Assembly: GCA_014529385.2 (NCBI GenBank)
Contig: CM043955.1
Coordinates: 154,039,640 to 154,103,639 of the forward strand
Direction: 5' to 3'
Source of the DNA: Adiantum capillus-veneris
Lineage: Eukaryota; Streptophyta; Polypodiopsida; Polypodiales; Pteridaceae
DNA: 64,000 bases
The notes beneath the pieces are model-generated. The model had not been told where the DNA came from and did not search any database. It was given only the letters and a program-made list of their open reading frames with translations. The position numbers and the translations under genes are program-made. Below, one piece after another: positions 22,000 to 34,139 of the stretch. Every line of letters starts with the position of its first letter. The stretch's first letter is position 1.

Positions 22000-22938
22000 T
22001 CTTAATCTATCATTAATGGTGTCTGTAACTGTTTCTTGCTTCCTCTTGGAAAATAAAGTATTAGCGTTGAAATCTTCTTTGTAGGGCTTGTGTTGATCTA
22101 ACCACTAAAGTCCGCACTGAGAGTTTGCATGAGATTTTGTAGATAAGAAACAAGGTCAATAAGCACCAACTCGCAAGCTCTTGTGGTGATATTGAAGGGT
22201 TCTTTGAAGGCCTTGGGGGCAAGCCACCTGCGGCTACCACATGGCAGTCTGATAAACCTACCTATGGGCATCCATTACAAAATTTTGTAGTATTTATAGT
22301 GCTTTATGACTAGCCCATAAGTACAACAAAGCGTGGGGGGATAGTTGGGGCTGCCGGCTATGGCGGCTTTCTTGCGCTCACACGCAGGCGCTGCTGTAGC
22401 AACAATCAATGGAGGAGATGGCAGTAGTGGTGGCCGCGGCCATTTTAGGCCATTGACGGTGGGCATGATGGCGTCGTTGACTGGCGACAAGGCCAGTTGC
22501 TTTTGTGGCATTAGTTTAGGGGCTATTCCCTCGGCCATAACTTTTAAGAAGCAGGTGAGGGATCACCGATGGTGCCATCAGTGCCTCGCTCAAGAGGGGG
22601 TTCATGTTGTGACTTGGGACTCAAGGAAGGGTGCTGAGAATAGCTACTAAGGTGTTGGACATGCAATGTAAGCCAAAAATAACAAGTTTGACCAAAAAAG
22701 GAAAGGTATCCGCGCCCTAGAAATGCCGATCTTTTGCAATCGATGGGGGGGGGGTTCTTGCAAAAAGGAGGCTTTGTTTGGGAAGCGCAATCTCAGAGAG
22801 GAGCTTTTAAGTTGATTTGGAGCTAATGCGGCTGGCATCAAGAGGAGGTTTTCTTGCCCATGCTCTGAACGAGGAGAGCCAAATGGCAGCGAAGCCGGCA
22901 GTTGCCCCAAATTTCTTGTTGTTGGATGTTGTCGTGCC
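22000..22938. other. unassigned sequence, GC-rich at 22330-22620
   Basis: Both strands have open stretches at 22345-22650 (+) and 22538-22275 (-), rich in Ala, Gly and Pro. I recognise no domain and cannot decide a coding strand. A G run lies near 22745-22754. Before the MITE and the copia insertion this sequence was continuous with 27568 onward. Confidence 0.4.
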
Positions 22939-23185
22939 CTCGAGGAGGTCACCTAATAAAAATGTAACCTATCACGTGAGGTCAACAGAAAGGTATTTAA
23001 AGTTCTTGAAACTTACAGAAATATATATACAGAAGGGCATTATTTTTTCAAATTTAAAAATAACTTATAGACTTTGAAAGAAAAGGGTACATTATATTCC
23101 TAACAAAATTAACAGATAAGGGGTTTTACAAACATGTATTGAACGCACGTGATATAGTAGTTCTACACATAGTGAAACCTCCAAG
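22939..23185. mobile_element. hAT-type MITE, copy B (247 bp)
   Basis: Homologous along its length to the reverse complement of copy A at 17044-17282 (shared runs include AAAACCCCTTATCT and ATATAATGTACCC in the complement). It is flanked by a perfect 8-bp duplication GTCGTGCC at 22931-22938 and 23186-23193. Terminal inverted repeats are CTCGAGGAGGTCAC against CTTGGAGGTTTCAC. It ends only 17 bp before the copia LTR. Confidence 0.93.
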
Positions 23186-23202
23186 GTCGTGCCGAGCCGA
23201 AT

Positions 23203-23429
23203 TGTTACCATATACATGTGGTAGTGATGTGTTTGAACACACTAGGACCGTCGAGGCATTTTTACCCTCTTTAGGAGGTTTTTTCCCCCGTACGTTGTAT
23301 ATATGCCCATCACTTCAGGGCTATCTATCTTTCCACTGCACACTAAGTAACACACTCTCAATTGTGTGCCTTGAGCTTCCTTTCTCTTCTCCAAGATTTG
23401 TGCATTTCTCTGCAACCCTAATTCCAATA
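23203..23429 (+). repeat. 5' LTR of copia element 3
   Basis: Begins TGTTACCATA and ends CCAATA, where the 3' LTR has CCAACA, so the terminal CA has mutated. TATATA lies near 23298. It ends two bases before the PBS. Confidence 0.93.
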
Positions 23430-23431
23430 AT

Positions 23432-23446
23432 TGGTATCAGAGCAGG
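23432..23446 (+). promoter_or_regulatory. primer-binding site, initiator tRNA-Met type
   Basis: TGGTATCAGAGCAGG, spaced by AT from the LTR. Confidence 0.93.
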
Positions 23447-23648
23447 TTGCATCCTCCCGAGCTTAGTTGCCAGCAGCGGCAGCTCCAGCACACGCTTGCT
23501 TAGATTTTTGATTTGCGCTCATTTTGGTCTCCTTTTCCACTACAACCAATTCTACATAGGCAATTTTGTCATGTTGTGCAGAATTTCTATCAGTGCCAAA
23601 TACTGCATAACAGGTGCCATACAATCTACTGCGGGTTGTGCTATATAG

Positions 23649-24140
23649 CATGTGCTGGTCTCACTCAGTTTCTCCTCATTTTGGGCAGTTTTCACATCAA
23701 GTGCAGGCATTTTCCTTGGCTAACAACAACACAGATGTGTTCAAGATGTTTGCTGTTGAGGGCAGATTGGATGGGGACAAGTACCCTATGTGGGCTTACA
23801 TGATGCAACATGTTCTTCTGTCAAAGGGTGTCTAGAATATTGTGCAAGGCATTGATGTACATCCTGGTCTGAGGATATAGGAAATGTTGAGGGATGTTGA
23901 GGAATTTTCTCACGTGCTAGTCTCACTCAGTTTCTCCTCACTTTGGGCAGTTTTCACATCAAGTGCAAGCATTTTCCATGGCTGACAACAACACAGATGT
24001 GTTCAAGATGTTTGCTGATGAGGGCAGATTGGATGGGGAAAATTACCCTATGTGGGCTTACATCATGCAACATGTTCTTTTGTCAAAGGGAGAATATTGT
24101 GCAAGGCATTGATGTACGTCCTGGTCTGAGGATATAGGGG
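23649..24140 (+). repeat. tandem duplication of gag start, unit about 265 bp
   Basis: 23649-23913 and 23917 onward share CTCACTCAGTTTCTCCTCA, TTTTCACATCAAGTGCA and the codons for NNTDVFKMFA. The second copy keeps the gag ATG (23978-23980, MADNNTDVFKMFADEG). The first has TTG at that position, so it has lost the start. Confidence 0.9.
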
Positions 24141-27100
24141 ATATTGAGGATGTTGCAAGTCTTGCCGCAAGGATCGCTGCTATTAGAGTCGTTTGGGCTA
24201 CAACAGAACAAGCTCGTTGGGATGTAAATGATGTGCAGGATCATGTGTTGATTGCGTTGTCTTTGAAGTGCACCATTACTCCTCACATTCATTCAGAGAA
24301 ATCTGCAAAACAGGCTTGGGATATTCTAGCATGTCTTTATGCAAGCCGCAATGAGGCTAAAATTTCTTTGATGCATAAACAGCCGGAATCGAAGATTATG
24401 CATGAGGAAGATGATATGGAGACTTTCCTTGCTGGTGTCAAGGATATCAATGAGCAAATTATTTCTGCAGGTGAAGTTATTTCAGACAGTTCCCTTGTGC
24501 AAACTGTTCTTGATGCCTTACCAGATTCTTACCAGACTTTTGCTAGTACTTGGAGACTTATGACCCAAGGAAATCTTGAAGTTGTTAAGTTTGATGCATT
24601 ATGCACAAAAAAGTAGGACTAGGCAGCGTGTAGTTGAACATGATTTTATTTCTCCTCAAAGAAAGGGTAGTAACAGTATTGTAGCCACTTCTTATGGTTA
24701 TGCTACGAGTGGAAAAACTTTTGTTCCTAATGCTTCTCCTGGCAGAAGTTTTTCTGGAAATTCTGTGTGATAAGGGCAAAAAGAAGATGCATTGCCATTA
24801 TTGTAAAGCTAATGATCACTTGATCAAGCAGTGTCCTAAGTTGAAGGCCAAAGAGGCTAAGAAGAAAGAGGGTGGTTCCACTGCAAATGCTAGTTCCACT
24901 ACAAATGTAGCCATTGTCGAGTCTTCTGTGATGTTGATGTTGATGCAAAATGAGCTTTTAATGCAGAGTGCACTTACAATCCTATTGTCCATGATGCATG
25001 CATGTAAGTTGATGTAGATTCACATGTGTGGTATTTCAACAGTGGTGCTACAAAGCACATTACCTCACCTCGTGAATTGCTCACCTCTCTCAAGTATGTC
25101 CCTCATGGGAATTCAGCCACTTGTGCCAACAATGCTTCTTATCTTGTTTAGGGAGTTGGAAAGATTGTGCTCACTGCTGTAAATGCAAGTTTTTTCACAC
25201 TTGTTGATGCACTTTATGTACCTACGATCAAGAAGAATCTTTTGTCTGATGTACAGTTCATGATCTTAGTTTTGGTGATGAGATTGTTGCATCTGGCCTT
25301 TTGTGCTGTGGGCTGATAAGCTCACTTTGTCTGACAAGTCTGGACAAAATTTTGCAAATGTAGTTGCAGATTCAAGGGTTGTTTCACATGCAAAACTTTG
25401 GTATGCACGTTTTGGGCATCTAAATTTTTCCAGTTTGCTGCATTTGCAGAAATCTGATATGGTTGCTTAAAGCAAAGTCAAAGTTTTTATGTGCTTCAAA
25501 ACATTTTTGGCTATGGCTTAAAATGTCTTGAAATGTACTATGGGCACCCTTCGTTTCGATCGAGGGGGGGGGAGTACATGTCTCATGAATTTAATGCATT
25601 TCTGAGTAGTCGTGCGATAAAACACCAATGTACAATGCCTTATACACCTCAGCAAAATGGTGTAGCTGAGAGGAGAAACAGGTCACGTACAAAAATGGCA
25701 CAATGTATGGTCAAAAGTCAAGATTTTCCACATTCTTTTTTGCTTGAGGCCATCATGTGTGCCACTTATGTACTTAACAGGTGTCCTATAAAAGCTTTGC
25801 AGTCTATTAATCCATATGAAGCATGGCATGATAGAAAGCCTTCTATTGAGCATATGCATGTTTTTAGCTGTTTGGCATATGCTTTGCTGCCACAAACACA
25901 ACGCAAAAAATTGGATGATAAGGCTGTCAAATGTATTTTTGTTGGTTATAGTGCTGAAAGAAAAGGTTATAGGTTGTATCATCCGCAAAAAAATCGTATT
26001 CTGGTTTCACAAGATGTAGTGTTTGTGGAAGATTCTCTTCAGCCCTTGCTGTCATGTACTAGAGACAGTAATGTAAGCTCACAAGACATTTATGACACTT
26101 TGTTGCCTCATTTCAGTGGTGGAAATTTGAATGTAAATTCCAATGAGGCAAATGTACAACCTATGGAGTTTTTGAAATGTTACAGATCAACCTATTACTG
26201 ATGCAGATGTACATGATGTACTTGACGAGGAAAGGGCTGAAGATGAGCAGGCTAGAGGTATGCCAAATTGGCTGGTGAATACATTGCATGATAGTAAATT
26301 GGATGCACCTTTGTCTAGTCTTACTCGTTCAGGCTCTCACCGTGCATCTTATGCATCAGATTGTTATGCTTTGGCTGTGTCTAGCTTACATGATGTTGAG
26401 GAGACTCTCTCTTTTGATGAAGTAAATAATTCAAAAAATTGGATGGCTGCCATGCAATCAGAACATGATGCACTTATAGAAAATGCTACATGGACTTTAT
26501 GTGATTTGCCTCTTGCCAAAAAGGCCATTGGTACAAAGTGGGTTTACAAGTTGAAACACAAGCCGGATGGTGAGGTTGATCGCCATAAGGCTCGACTTGT
26601 TGCAAAAGGCTACGCACAACAAAAAGGCATAGATTATGAAGCCAGTTTGCAGTCTCATAGGTCAACACATTTATGCATCGCCCAGGGTCTAAGCATTGGT
26701 AGGCTGTGAAGAGGATTTTCTGCTACCTTAGTGGCACTTTGCATCTTGGCTTGTTTTATCCCAAGGGGGGATCATTGCCACCAGACTTACATGCTTTTTT
26801 GAACTCAGATTGGGCTAGTTGTTTTGACACACGATTGTCCACAAGTGATTTTTGTTTCATGCTTGGCAGTTCATGTATACCATGGTTGAGCAAGAAGCAA
26901 CCTATTGTGGCCACTTCGAGTTGTGAGGCTGAGTACATGGCAGTATTCACAGCTAAAATTGAGTGTGTATGGCTCAGACACCTTATGGCTGATTTGGGTG
27001 TTGGACAAGACACTGCCAACACTATCGGCACTGACAGTTAGAGCGCATTGGCAATTGTGAGGAACCCAATTTTTCATGCTTGCACAAAGCACATTGAGGT

Positions 27101-27259
27101 GCATTACCACTATGTCAGGGAGAGGCTCTTAGCAAGAGAGATCAACTTGACTTATGTACCAACATAGGATAACCTTGCAGATCTTTTCACAATGGCATTG
27201 TCTCGTGAGAAGCTCGAAGCCATCCACAAAGATTTGGGCTTACTCCCCTTTGTGAACTG
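23978..27259 (+). pseudogene. copia gag-pol, multiply broken
   Basis: Gag (23978 to about 24770) includes the UBN2-type LPDSYQTFASTWRL. The CCHC zinc knuckle (CHYCKANDHLIKQC, about 24790-24832) is intact. The protease active site reads FNSGATKH (about 25036-25055), with Asn for the catalytic Asp. GAG-pre-integrase is partial. Integrase (25491-26060) lacks its first Asp region by deletion and keeps the TPQQNGVAER glutamate. The RT N-terminal part (26400-26640) runs into a deletion near 26645-26660 that removes the YVDD core. RNase H (26706-27240) keeps SSCEAEYMA and the KHIEVHYHYVRE end, with in-frame stops at 27039-27041 and near 27165. It cannot be autonomous. Confidence 0.93.
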
Positions 27260-27324
27260 ATCATGTCCTCAGGGCATAGCACTTCCCTTTACTCATGGTC
27301 CAGCTCTCGTTCACCACATCACTC

Positions 27325-27335
27325 CAAGGGGGATT
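27325..27335 (+). promoter_or_regulatory. polypurine tract of copia element 3
   Basis: AAGGGGGATT directly precedes the 3' LTR at 27336. Confidence 0.88.
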
Positions 27336-27562
27336 TGTTACCATATACATGTGGTAGTGATGTGTGTGAACACACTAGGACCTCCGGGGCATTTTTTCCC
27401 TCTTTAGGATGTTTTTCCCCCCGTGCATTGTATTTATGCCCCTCACTCTAGGGCTATCTATCTTTCCATTGCACACTAAGTAACACAATCTCAGTTGCGT
27501 GCCTTGAGCTTCCTTCGTCTTCTCCAAGCTGTGTGCATTTCTCTGCAACCCTAATTCCAACA
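27336..27562 (+). repeat. 3' LTR of copia element 3
   Basis: Begins TGTTACCATA and ends CCAACA. It is followed by the target-site duplication CGAAT. Confidence 0.95.
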
Positions 27563-27567
27563 CGAAT

Positions 27568-28170
27568 TGTAGCAGAGGTTTATATGGTGTTTGTAGAGAA
27601 TGGTTTTTCCATAATTGATGCAAATCATATCATACTTTGGTGCCATTTATTTCCCCTTTCCCCCTTCTCATCTTTGCTATGTTCCAAGCATATGGTGTCG
27701 GTGTTGGAGATGTGTGTGCCTCCTGGGGCCGGTGTGAGTGTGTGAGAGATAAAGAGAGAATGTTGTGTGTTGTGTAAAGGATGTAAACTGCCAAAATTGG
27801 TGTGATTTGATATTGGTTGATGATGACAAGGGTGTCTGCACATGGTCGTGTGTAGGCGGTGATCTGTATGCGGATTGTGTGAGTTTTGAAGGTGAACTCT
27901 ATTGGATTGGGGTGTAGTGATTATCCTGGGCTATAGAGAGGCAGATTGTTTGTGTTTCACGTGTGTTCCCCTTCCCCCTATCCAACATTTTTTATGATGT
28001 GGCCTCACTTCTTCACTCCCTTCACTTTCAAAAATCTAGAGAGAGAAATGGACCTCCTGAATCCACATCCTAAATGTGCCTTAAAAAAATACTAGAAAAG
28101 CCTATTCAAAATTAGCCTCTTAAATGCCCTTGTCCCCTTAATCCTACACAAGATTAGACTTAATCCCTAA
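27568..28170. other. unassigned flank of copia element 3
   Basis: Continues the pre-insertion sequence that lies left of the MITE at 22938. No gene is recognised. The last 80 bp (from about 28090) resemble 9480-9584. Confidence 0.4.
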
Positions 28171-28173
28171 AAA

Positions 28174-29107
28174 CTAGGCTTCCTTACAAGGCCCATGCAA
28201 AGTCCATATTGTTCCTAATGCAAATCTTTTAGCCAAGTTTGGAAAATCTATAACGGATCCAAGGGGTATGAATCTTTGGTTATGCTCAACACCCGCTCTT
28301 CTGGCTAGTGGTCCTCTACCTAAGCGGTGACTCAGTTGGCCCTCTTTTGGTCCTAGTGTCACTTGATCTTCCTCGATTTTTGGTGGTTTCCACACCTCTC
28401 ACCCAATTCTCATAATTGAAATAGGCTTCTTGGGAGCACTACCCTTTTGATTGGCCATGTTCCCGAAAGATATTTTTGTTGGTCCAAATTTTTGATCCAT
28501 GTCAATTCCCATTTCCATGATTATGTCCCTCATTCAGTAGCTATGGTATTTTGTCTATTCAACCTCTTTTGGAGTCATCATAGCAAAGTTATTGTTATGT
28601 AATCCCTACAGAGGTGTTTGGGAAGGTTTGTTGCACCTTTCTCCCTGATCTTGAAAATATAATAAATTTCAAGTGTGTTAAATGCCCTAGTTTGGCATAA
28701 GATATCCATAGCAAATCTGTCACATTATTTTCCTCCCAACAACAGACTCCTAGTCTTGGGTTATTGGTTGGTATACACTTTAGAGGTTTGACACCAACCT
28801 GCTCATAACCTTCCAATTCTAACACAAGTGGTCCCTCTTTGGTGGTCGCATGTGCAACTAGTGTATGGACTTCGAGTCTCCATTTGTCCACCATGTTAGG
28901 ATTTAAAATCTTTAAGTATTGCACTCTGTTTTGGTTCATATGGAAGGTCTCAAGCCTATTGTCTCTAACCTCATCCTCAAATTCAACAAGATGGTCACTG
29001 ATTCTAGCCACATACTCCTCATTAGGATCTAGATAAATGTGAGCCCCATGAAAGTTATGGCAGATGCTAACAAAGTTAAAGCAGGGATGTATACTAGAGT
29101 ATGCCAC
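28174..29107 (-). pseudogene. unidentified coding-like remnant
   Basis: A 170-codon minus-strand frame (29107 to 28595) and a shorter one (28395 to 28174), with MDQKFGPTKISFGNMANQ between them, look like pieces of one protein. Segments such as HLVEFEDEVRDNRLETFHMN and LVLELEGYEQVGVKPLKCIP are compositionally normal protein, but I do not recognise them. It abuts a gag fragment on the opposite strand at about 29105, so it is probably another retroelement remnant. Confidence 0.35.
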
Positions 29108-30096
29108 TTACGAATCCAAGTTTGTGGATCTGTGGGAACGGTGGGTTGCATCACTTGAGGAAGGTGAAGGAGTGCCTAACTTTTTGAAGAAGGACTGTTT
29201 CATTACTAGCCTGATGGTCGATGCTTAAGGAGAAGGTGAAGGGGAGATTCCCTGCAACGTATGAGTTGGCAGTGGAAGTAGCCCACCTTAAAGACAAAAA
29301 GCTACACATGCAAGCAAAAGTCAATGAGTCAAAGGAATCAAGCTCAGTCCAACTAACCCTAGTAACTGCAACAACTCCTCAAAGAACCCATCCACAAGAG
29401 GCATCAAACGAGTAGCAAGACATGTTGAGTCGCATCACTACTAAGCGTGAGAATTTATATGTGCATTTGGTGCAACAAGGGTATGCACACAACTGCAATC
29501 AAGAGCAAGGGACAGGACAACAAAGTCAAAACCAAGAATACCACTTCTATAATTGTGGGGAAGAAGGCCATGGCATGTATTGCTGCCCACACCCAAGGAG
29601 TTAGAATTTCAACAGAGGAGCCAAACAAAACTAGATCTCACCACCGAGAGCAAGACCACCACCACCGAGGGCACCACAACAAGCACCACCCGTGTAAATG
29701 CTACAACGACCCACTCAACCACATCCACCACCACCACCACCACAACCTCTCATTCCACCCTTACCCCCACCACCAGTCGGCAACCAAGAAGTAAGTGTCA
29801 TCAGTCTTGAAGGTAAGGGAAAGGAGAAAGTGGAGGAGGATATCAAGGGAGTAGCAAAAGGTAAGGCCAAGGTTAAACGAGTAGATGCCATGGGGGTAAA
29901 GCGCGCTAGGTACGGTGAATCTTCCCAAAAGGAAGAAAAGATGAAAACTAAAGGGGAATCTAGCAAAAAGATGTCCAAGTCACGACATAAAATTGACATT
30001 GTGGATTTCTCTTTGGGTGAATGTTCTAAACCATATGCTTTGGTTCAAGATGTTTCTGTGCAAGGCCCAAAAACTATCTTGGCCCAGTTTCCCTAG
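29105..30096 (+). pseudogene. Ty3/gypsy gag fragment with degenerate zinc knuckle
   Basis: Plus-strand pieces begin with DLWERWVASLEEGEG-like capsid sequence (about 29130) and continue through LMLKEKVKGRFPATYELAVE (29218-29280). A stop follows near 29413-29415. Next come QQSQNQEYHFYNCGEEGHGM (about 29520-29580), where the first Cys of the CCHC knuckle is Phe, and a Lys-rich linker (29810-29990). The end is KPYALVQDVSVQGPKTILAQ before a TAG. This orientation is opposite to the gypsy pol that starts at about 30100, so two elements are joined here. Confidence 0.7.
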
Positions 30097-30099
30097 CAT

Positions 30100-32480
30100 C
30101 ATTACTCGTTTAGCCTTAATCCTTTGATAGGAAAGACATTGTCTGATATAGCGAAGTATATCTCCTTTAATTCTTGGCCAGAAATAGCTTTTCCTTATGG
30201 CATTAAGGGTCTTTGCATAACCAGGATGGTCGGCAACTGGAGCATTGTGTCCTTCATAAAGGATTAACTCCTTTAATGTTGGATTCCTAGGAATGTAAAG
30301 CCGATACTTATAATAGAGAAACCCATCCTTAGGTGAATAATCCTTGATTTTGTCTTTCTCTTTCTCTTTTAGGTCATGTTGCTTGATAACCTGTAGAAGT
30401 TTTTGATAATCCTTATCTTCCAGGGAAGCTTCCTTAACCTTGTTTAGGATTGGATTGTCGAGTGTGGAAATAGCCCCAAGAAAAACCCTACGGCTAAGAG
30501 CGTCAACAACCACATTCTCTTTCCCTGGTTTATATTTTATTTCAAAATCATATTCCTGTAAGAGTTCTATCCATCTTCTCTGCCTCATGTTGAGTGTTGC
30601 TTGTGAGAAAATCCATTTTAAACTCTGATGATCGGTGATTAACTGGAACTTCCCCCCTAAAAGATAGTGCCTCCAGAGTTTTAGAGCATGGATGACAGCT
30701 AGGAGTTCCAGATCATGAGTTGGATAATTCAACTCATGGATTCGTAATTTTCGAGAAGTAAAGGAGACTGGTATGCCTTCTTGGTTTAAGACTCCTCCTA
30801 TAGCAAGACCTCTAGCATCTGTTACTACTTCAAACTCTTGAGTGAAGTCGGGAAGTTTGAGTACAGGGGTTGATGTGAGATTTTGTTTTAGTTTGATGAA
30901 AAAATCCTCCTGTTCTTTTCCCCATGTAAGTTTGGCTGTCTTTTAAAGTAGCCGTGTCAAGGGTGCGGTGATAACTGCATAATCTTTGACGAAGATTCTA
31001 TACCATCCTGTAATGCCCAAAAATCCTCGAATCTCACTGACTGTTTTGGGTTGTGGCCAGTCTATTATATCTTTAATCTTTGCGGGGTCTACTGAAATTC
31101 CTTCAAGGTTTATTATAAAACCAAGATAACTAACTTCGGACATGGAAAACACATATTTACTCATCTTGGCATATAACTGATGTTGGCGTAGAAGATGAAG
31201 TAATTTACGTACATGGATTTCATGCTCTTTTTCATCCTTGGAATATACCAGGATATTGTCGAAAAACACCAACACAAAATCATCCAGATATTCTTTGAAT
31301 ATATCCTGCATGAGACGGTAAAAAGTAGCTGGAGAATTTGTAAGACCAAAAGGCATCATGATGAACTCATAATGCCCATATCGGGTGTTGAAAGCAGTTT
31401 TGTAAATATCTACCTCCTTAATCCGGATTTGATGGTAACCTGATTTGAGATCATTTTTTGTGAATACCTTGGCTCCATGTAATCTATCAAGCAATTCATC
31501 GATGCGAGGAATAGGGTAGTTATTCTTTACCGATACCTGGTTAAGTCCCCTATAATTGATGCAGAGACGTAAAGATCCATCCTTCTTCTTTTGGAATAGA
31601 ACAGGCGCTCCCCAAGGTGAAATGCTTGGTCTTATGAATCCTTGTTCAATAAGATGATGAAGCTGTTCTTTTAATTCAATAGCTTCAAGGAGGGACATTT
31701 TGTAGAGTCTTTTTGAAATTGGTTCACTACCTGGAAAGGTTTCTATTTCGTGGTCTATATCCTTTAGAGGAGGTAAATTTGAGAGATCTTCCGAAAATAT
31801 ATCCAAAAATTCCTTAAGCCATTATGGAGTTGTGTTGTCCCTTGATCATCTGCCTTATTAAGTTTTACTACAAAGATATGTTGCCCCTTACGCAACCCCT
31901 TCAGAAGTCGACTAGCCTTAACTAAATGAGTCTTAGGCTTCCCATTTGATCCTTGTACTAATGTTTCTTCACCTAAGTGATTTTTGAAGGTTAAGTTCCC
32001 TTGAGCACAACAAATTTGGGCCTGATTTTTTATTAACCAATCCATTCCTAGAATACCATCATAGATTCCTACTGGTAGAGTCCGAAAGTAAGATGAAGTC
32101 AGGGTTCCCCCTAGTTCAAACTCAACTTCCCCAGCTATAAATTGAGATAGAACCTCTTTCCCATTTGCTAGTTCTTCCACTAATTTCTTGGTGGGATATT
32201 GGTTCAATTTAAGTTTCCTTAAACATTTAGGGGAGAGAAAAGAGTGTGTGATGCCACAATCTATAAGTAGTTCAAATTTTTCACCTTCTCTGTTTGCAGT
32301 GGTTTGGATGACAGCATACTGTTGCCGAGCTCCACGGTTATGAATGGCGGCAAAGAGAGTAGCTCTTTCATCTTCCTCATCTAGCAAGGTAGGCTCTCCT
32401 ACTATAGCATAAGTTTTGGCTCCTCTACCTCTTCCTCTGCCTCGTCCTCTATTTCCTCTACCTCTTTGATTATTTCCTTA
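30100..32480 (-). pseudogene. Ty3/gypsy pol (element 1): protease, RT, RNase H, start of integrase
   Basis: Protease at 32387 to 31800 has LIDCGITHSF, with Cys in place of the usual Ser/Thr after Asp. RT (31806-30943) keeps [25 protein letters not shown] and [12 protein letters not shown], but the YxDD box reads FFDN, so the second catalytic Asp is Asn. A TAA near 30943 separates it from RNase H (to about 30560), with LAVIHALKLWRHYLLG and ITDHQSLKWI. The integrase zinc domain (HPGYAKTLNAIRKSYFWP) has CLSY where CxxC is usual. Homology stops near 30100, before the integrase catalytic core. The element is dead at several independent sites. Confidence 0.93.
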
Positions 32481-32494
32481 TCCTATCTGAATCT

Positions 32495-33089
32495 GAGGAG
32501 TGGTTCCGTTAGCAACTCGGGGATTTTGCCTCTTAGGGCATTGACTTCTGTAGTGTCCCATTCTATTGCATCCATATCATCTAATGTTTGGAAAAGTCTG
32601 ATCTATAGTGGCTGCAGTTGACACTACCCTCTGTTGATTTCCTTGGTTATAATTTCCCCTTGCTCTTTTTCTAAAGTTATTGTAGTTGTAATAGCTCCTG
32701 GCAGGGGGGTTTCCTTCATCTGCAAGTGGTTTAGCTCTTAGAAGAGCATCTTGAATAGAGATGGGTCTCATAGCTTCCAAGCGGGTACTTAAAGGTTTGT
32801 TTAGACCCTGACAGAAACGAGCAATCTGTTGTTCCATAGTCATTGGTGGTTTGTAACGTCGTAAAGATACATATTTGGTATAGTACTCTTCCAAAGTAAG
32901 CCCTAACTATTTGAGGGCGAAGAATTCATTCATTTAATAGCTTGGTGAGCTAGAGGAAGATATCTTTCTTTCACTACCTGCTTCATTCTTTCCTAGGAGG
33001 GACTAATGGAAGGGTAATCTCTACAGTATTGTTTCCACCAGAGTTTGGCATCTCCGGTGAGTCGAAACATTCCTAACATTTCCTGATTT
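32495..33089. repeat. tandem duplication, unit 1 (595 bp)
   Basis: Begins GAGGAGTGGTTCCG and ends TTTCCTGATTT. It appears identical to 33090-33684 over every stretch compared, including the encoded peptides. Confidence 0.95.
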
Positions 33090-33684
33090 GAGGAGTGGTT
33101 CCGTTAGCAACTCGGGGATTTTGCCTCTTAGGGCATTGACTTCTGTAGTGTCCCATTCTATTGCATCCATATCATCTAATGTTTGGAAAAGTCTGATCTA
33201 TAGTGGCTGCAGTTGACACTACCCTCTGTTGATTTCCTTGGTTATAATTTCCCCTTGCTCTTTTTCTAAAGTTATTGTAGTTGTAATAGCTCCTGGCAGG
33301 GGGGTTTCCTTCATCTGCAAGTGGTTTAGCTCTTAGAAGAGCATCTTGAATAGAGATGGGTCTCATAGCTTCCAAGCGGGTACTTAAAGGTTTGTTTAGA
33401 CCCTGACAGAAACGAGCAATCTGTTGTTCCATAGTCATTGGTGGTTTGTAACGTCGTAAAGATACATATTTGGTATAGTACTCTTCCAAAGTAAGCCCTA
33501 ACTATTTGAGGGCGAAGAATTCATTCATTTAATAGCTTGGTGAGCTAGAGGAAGATATCTTTCTTTCACTACCTGCTTCATTCTTTCCTAGGAGGGACTA
33601 ATGGAAGGGTAATCTCTACAGTATTGTTTCCACCAGAGTTTGGCATCTCCGGTGAGTCGAAACATTCCTAACATTTCCTGATTT
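33090..33684. repeat. tandem duplication, unit 2 (595 bp)
   Basis: Head-to-tail copy of 32495-33089 with no spacer. The near identity implies a recent event. Confidence 0.95.
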
Positions 33685-34027
33685 TCCGACGCAGTTCCTA
33701 CTGTGTCAAGAAATAATCATCCATGGCGTCGAGCCAGGCTTCGGCATCACGTTCTAAGTTGGTTCCTTCTCCCTTGAAAGTTGGCAGTTGAGCTTGTTTT
33801 AACAGTAGTTTCTTTTCATGGGTGGGAGTATAGAGACTTTTTGCATTTCCCTAGGTTTAATGAAAATCTTTTAGTGATTACACTTCTTTTGTTTTATCAT
33901 GCAATTTTTCTAATCTATATACTTTTAAAACAATGAAGAGAGAAATTTGACAATCATTATCACCATCTCAATTTAACTACACAAACATGTCATAAAACCA
34001 TGGTATATACAAGGGTTATTACAACAC

Positions 34028-34133
34028 TGACTCAAACTATGTACAAGATGGACTCATACTATGTACAAGATGGACTCAGGATATATACAAGATGGACTCA
34101 TACTACATACAAGATGGACTCATGCTATATACA
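34028..34133. repeat. short tandem repeat, unit about 24 bp, 4-5 copies
   Basis: Units of the form TACAAGATGGACTCATACTA repeat with minor variation in the leader of gypsy element 1. Confidence 0.85.
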
Positions 34134-34139
34134 ATGTGT

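Larger units (their letters stand above)
23203..27562 (+). mobile_element. Ty1/copia element 3, full length but inactive
   Basis: Two LTRs of equal length (227 bp) frame PBS, gag-pol remnants and PPT. The element is flanked by a perfect 5-bp target-site duplication CGAAT (23198-23202 and 27563-27567). By eye the LTRs differ at roughly 20 of 227 positions (about 10 percent), so the insertion is old. Confidence 0.95.
32480..34000 (-). pseudogene. Ty3/gypsy gag (element 1) with internal 595-bp tandem duplication
   Basis: The capsid C-terminal part appears twice (32894-32577 and 33489-33172): MEEYYTKYVSLRRYKPP, IARFCQGLNKPLSTRLEAM and an Arg/Asn-rich tail. The zinc knuckle follows as YGCNRMGHYRSQCP, with TGA exactly where its first Cys should be. 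Both duplicate copies share this stop, so it is older than the duplication. The N-terminal capsid part toward 34000 is not clearly readable. Confidence 0.85.

Noticed and set aside
22275-22952. GC-rich open frames as a host gene
   Set aside because: Both strands are open with Ala/Gly/Pro bias only. No domain, no intron signals and no choice of strand is possible.
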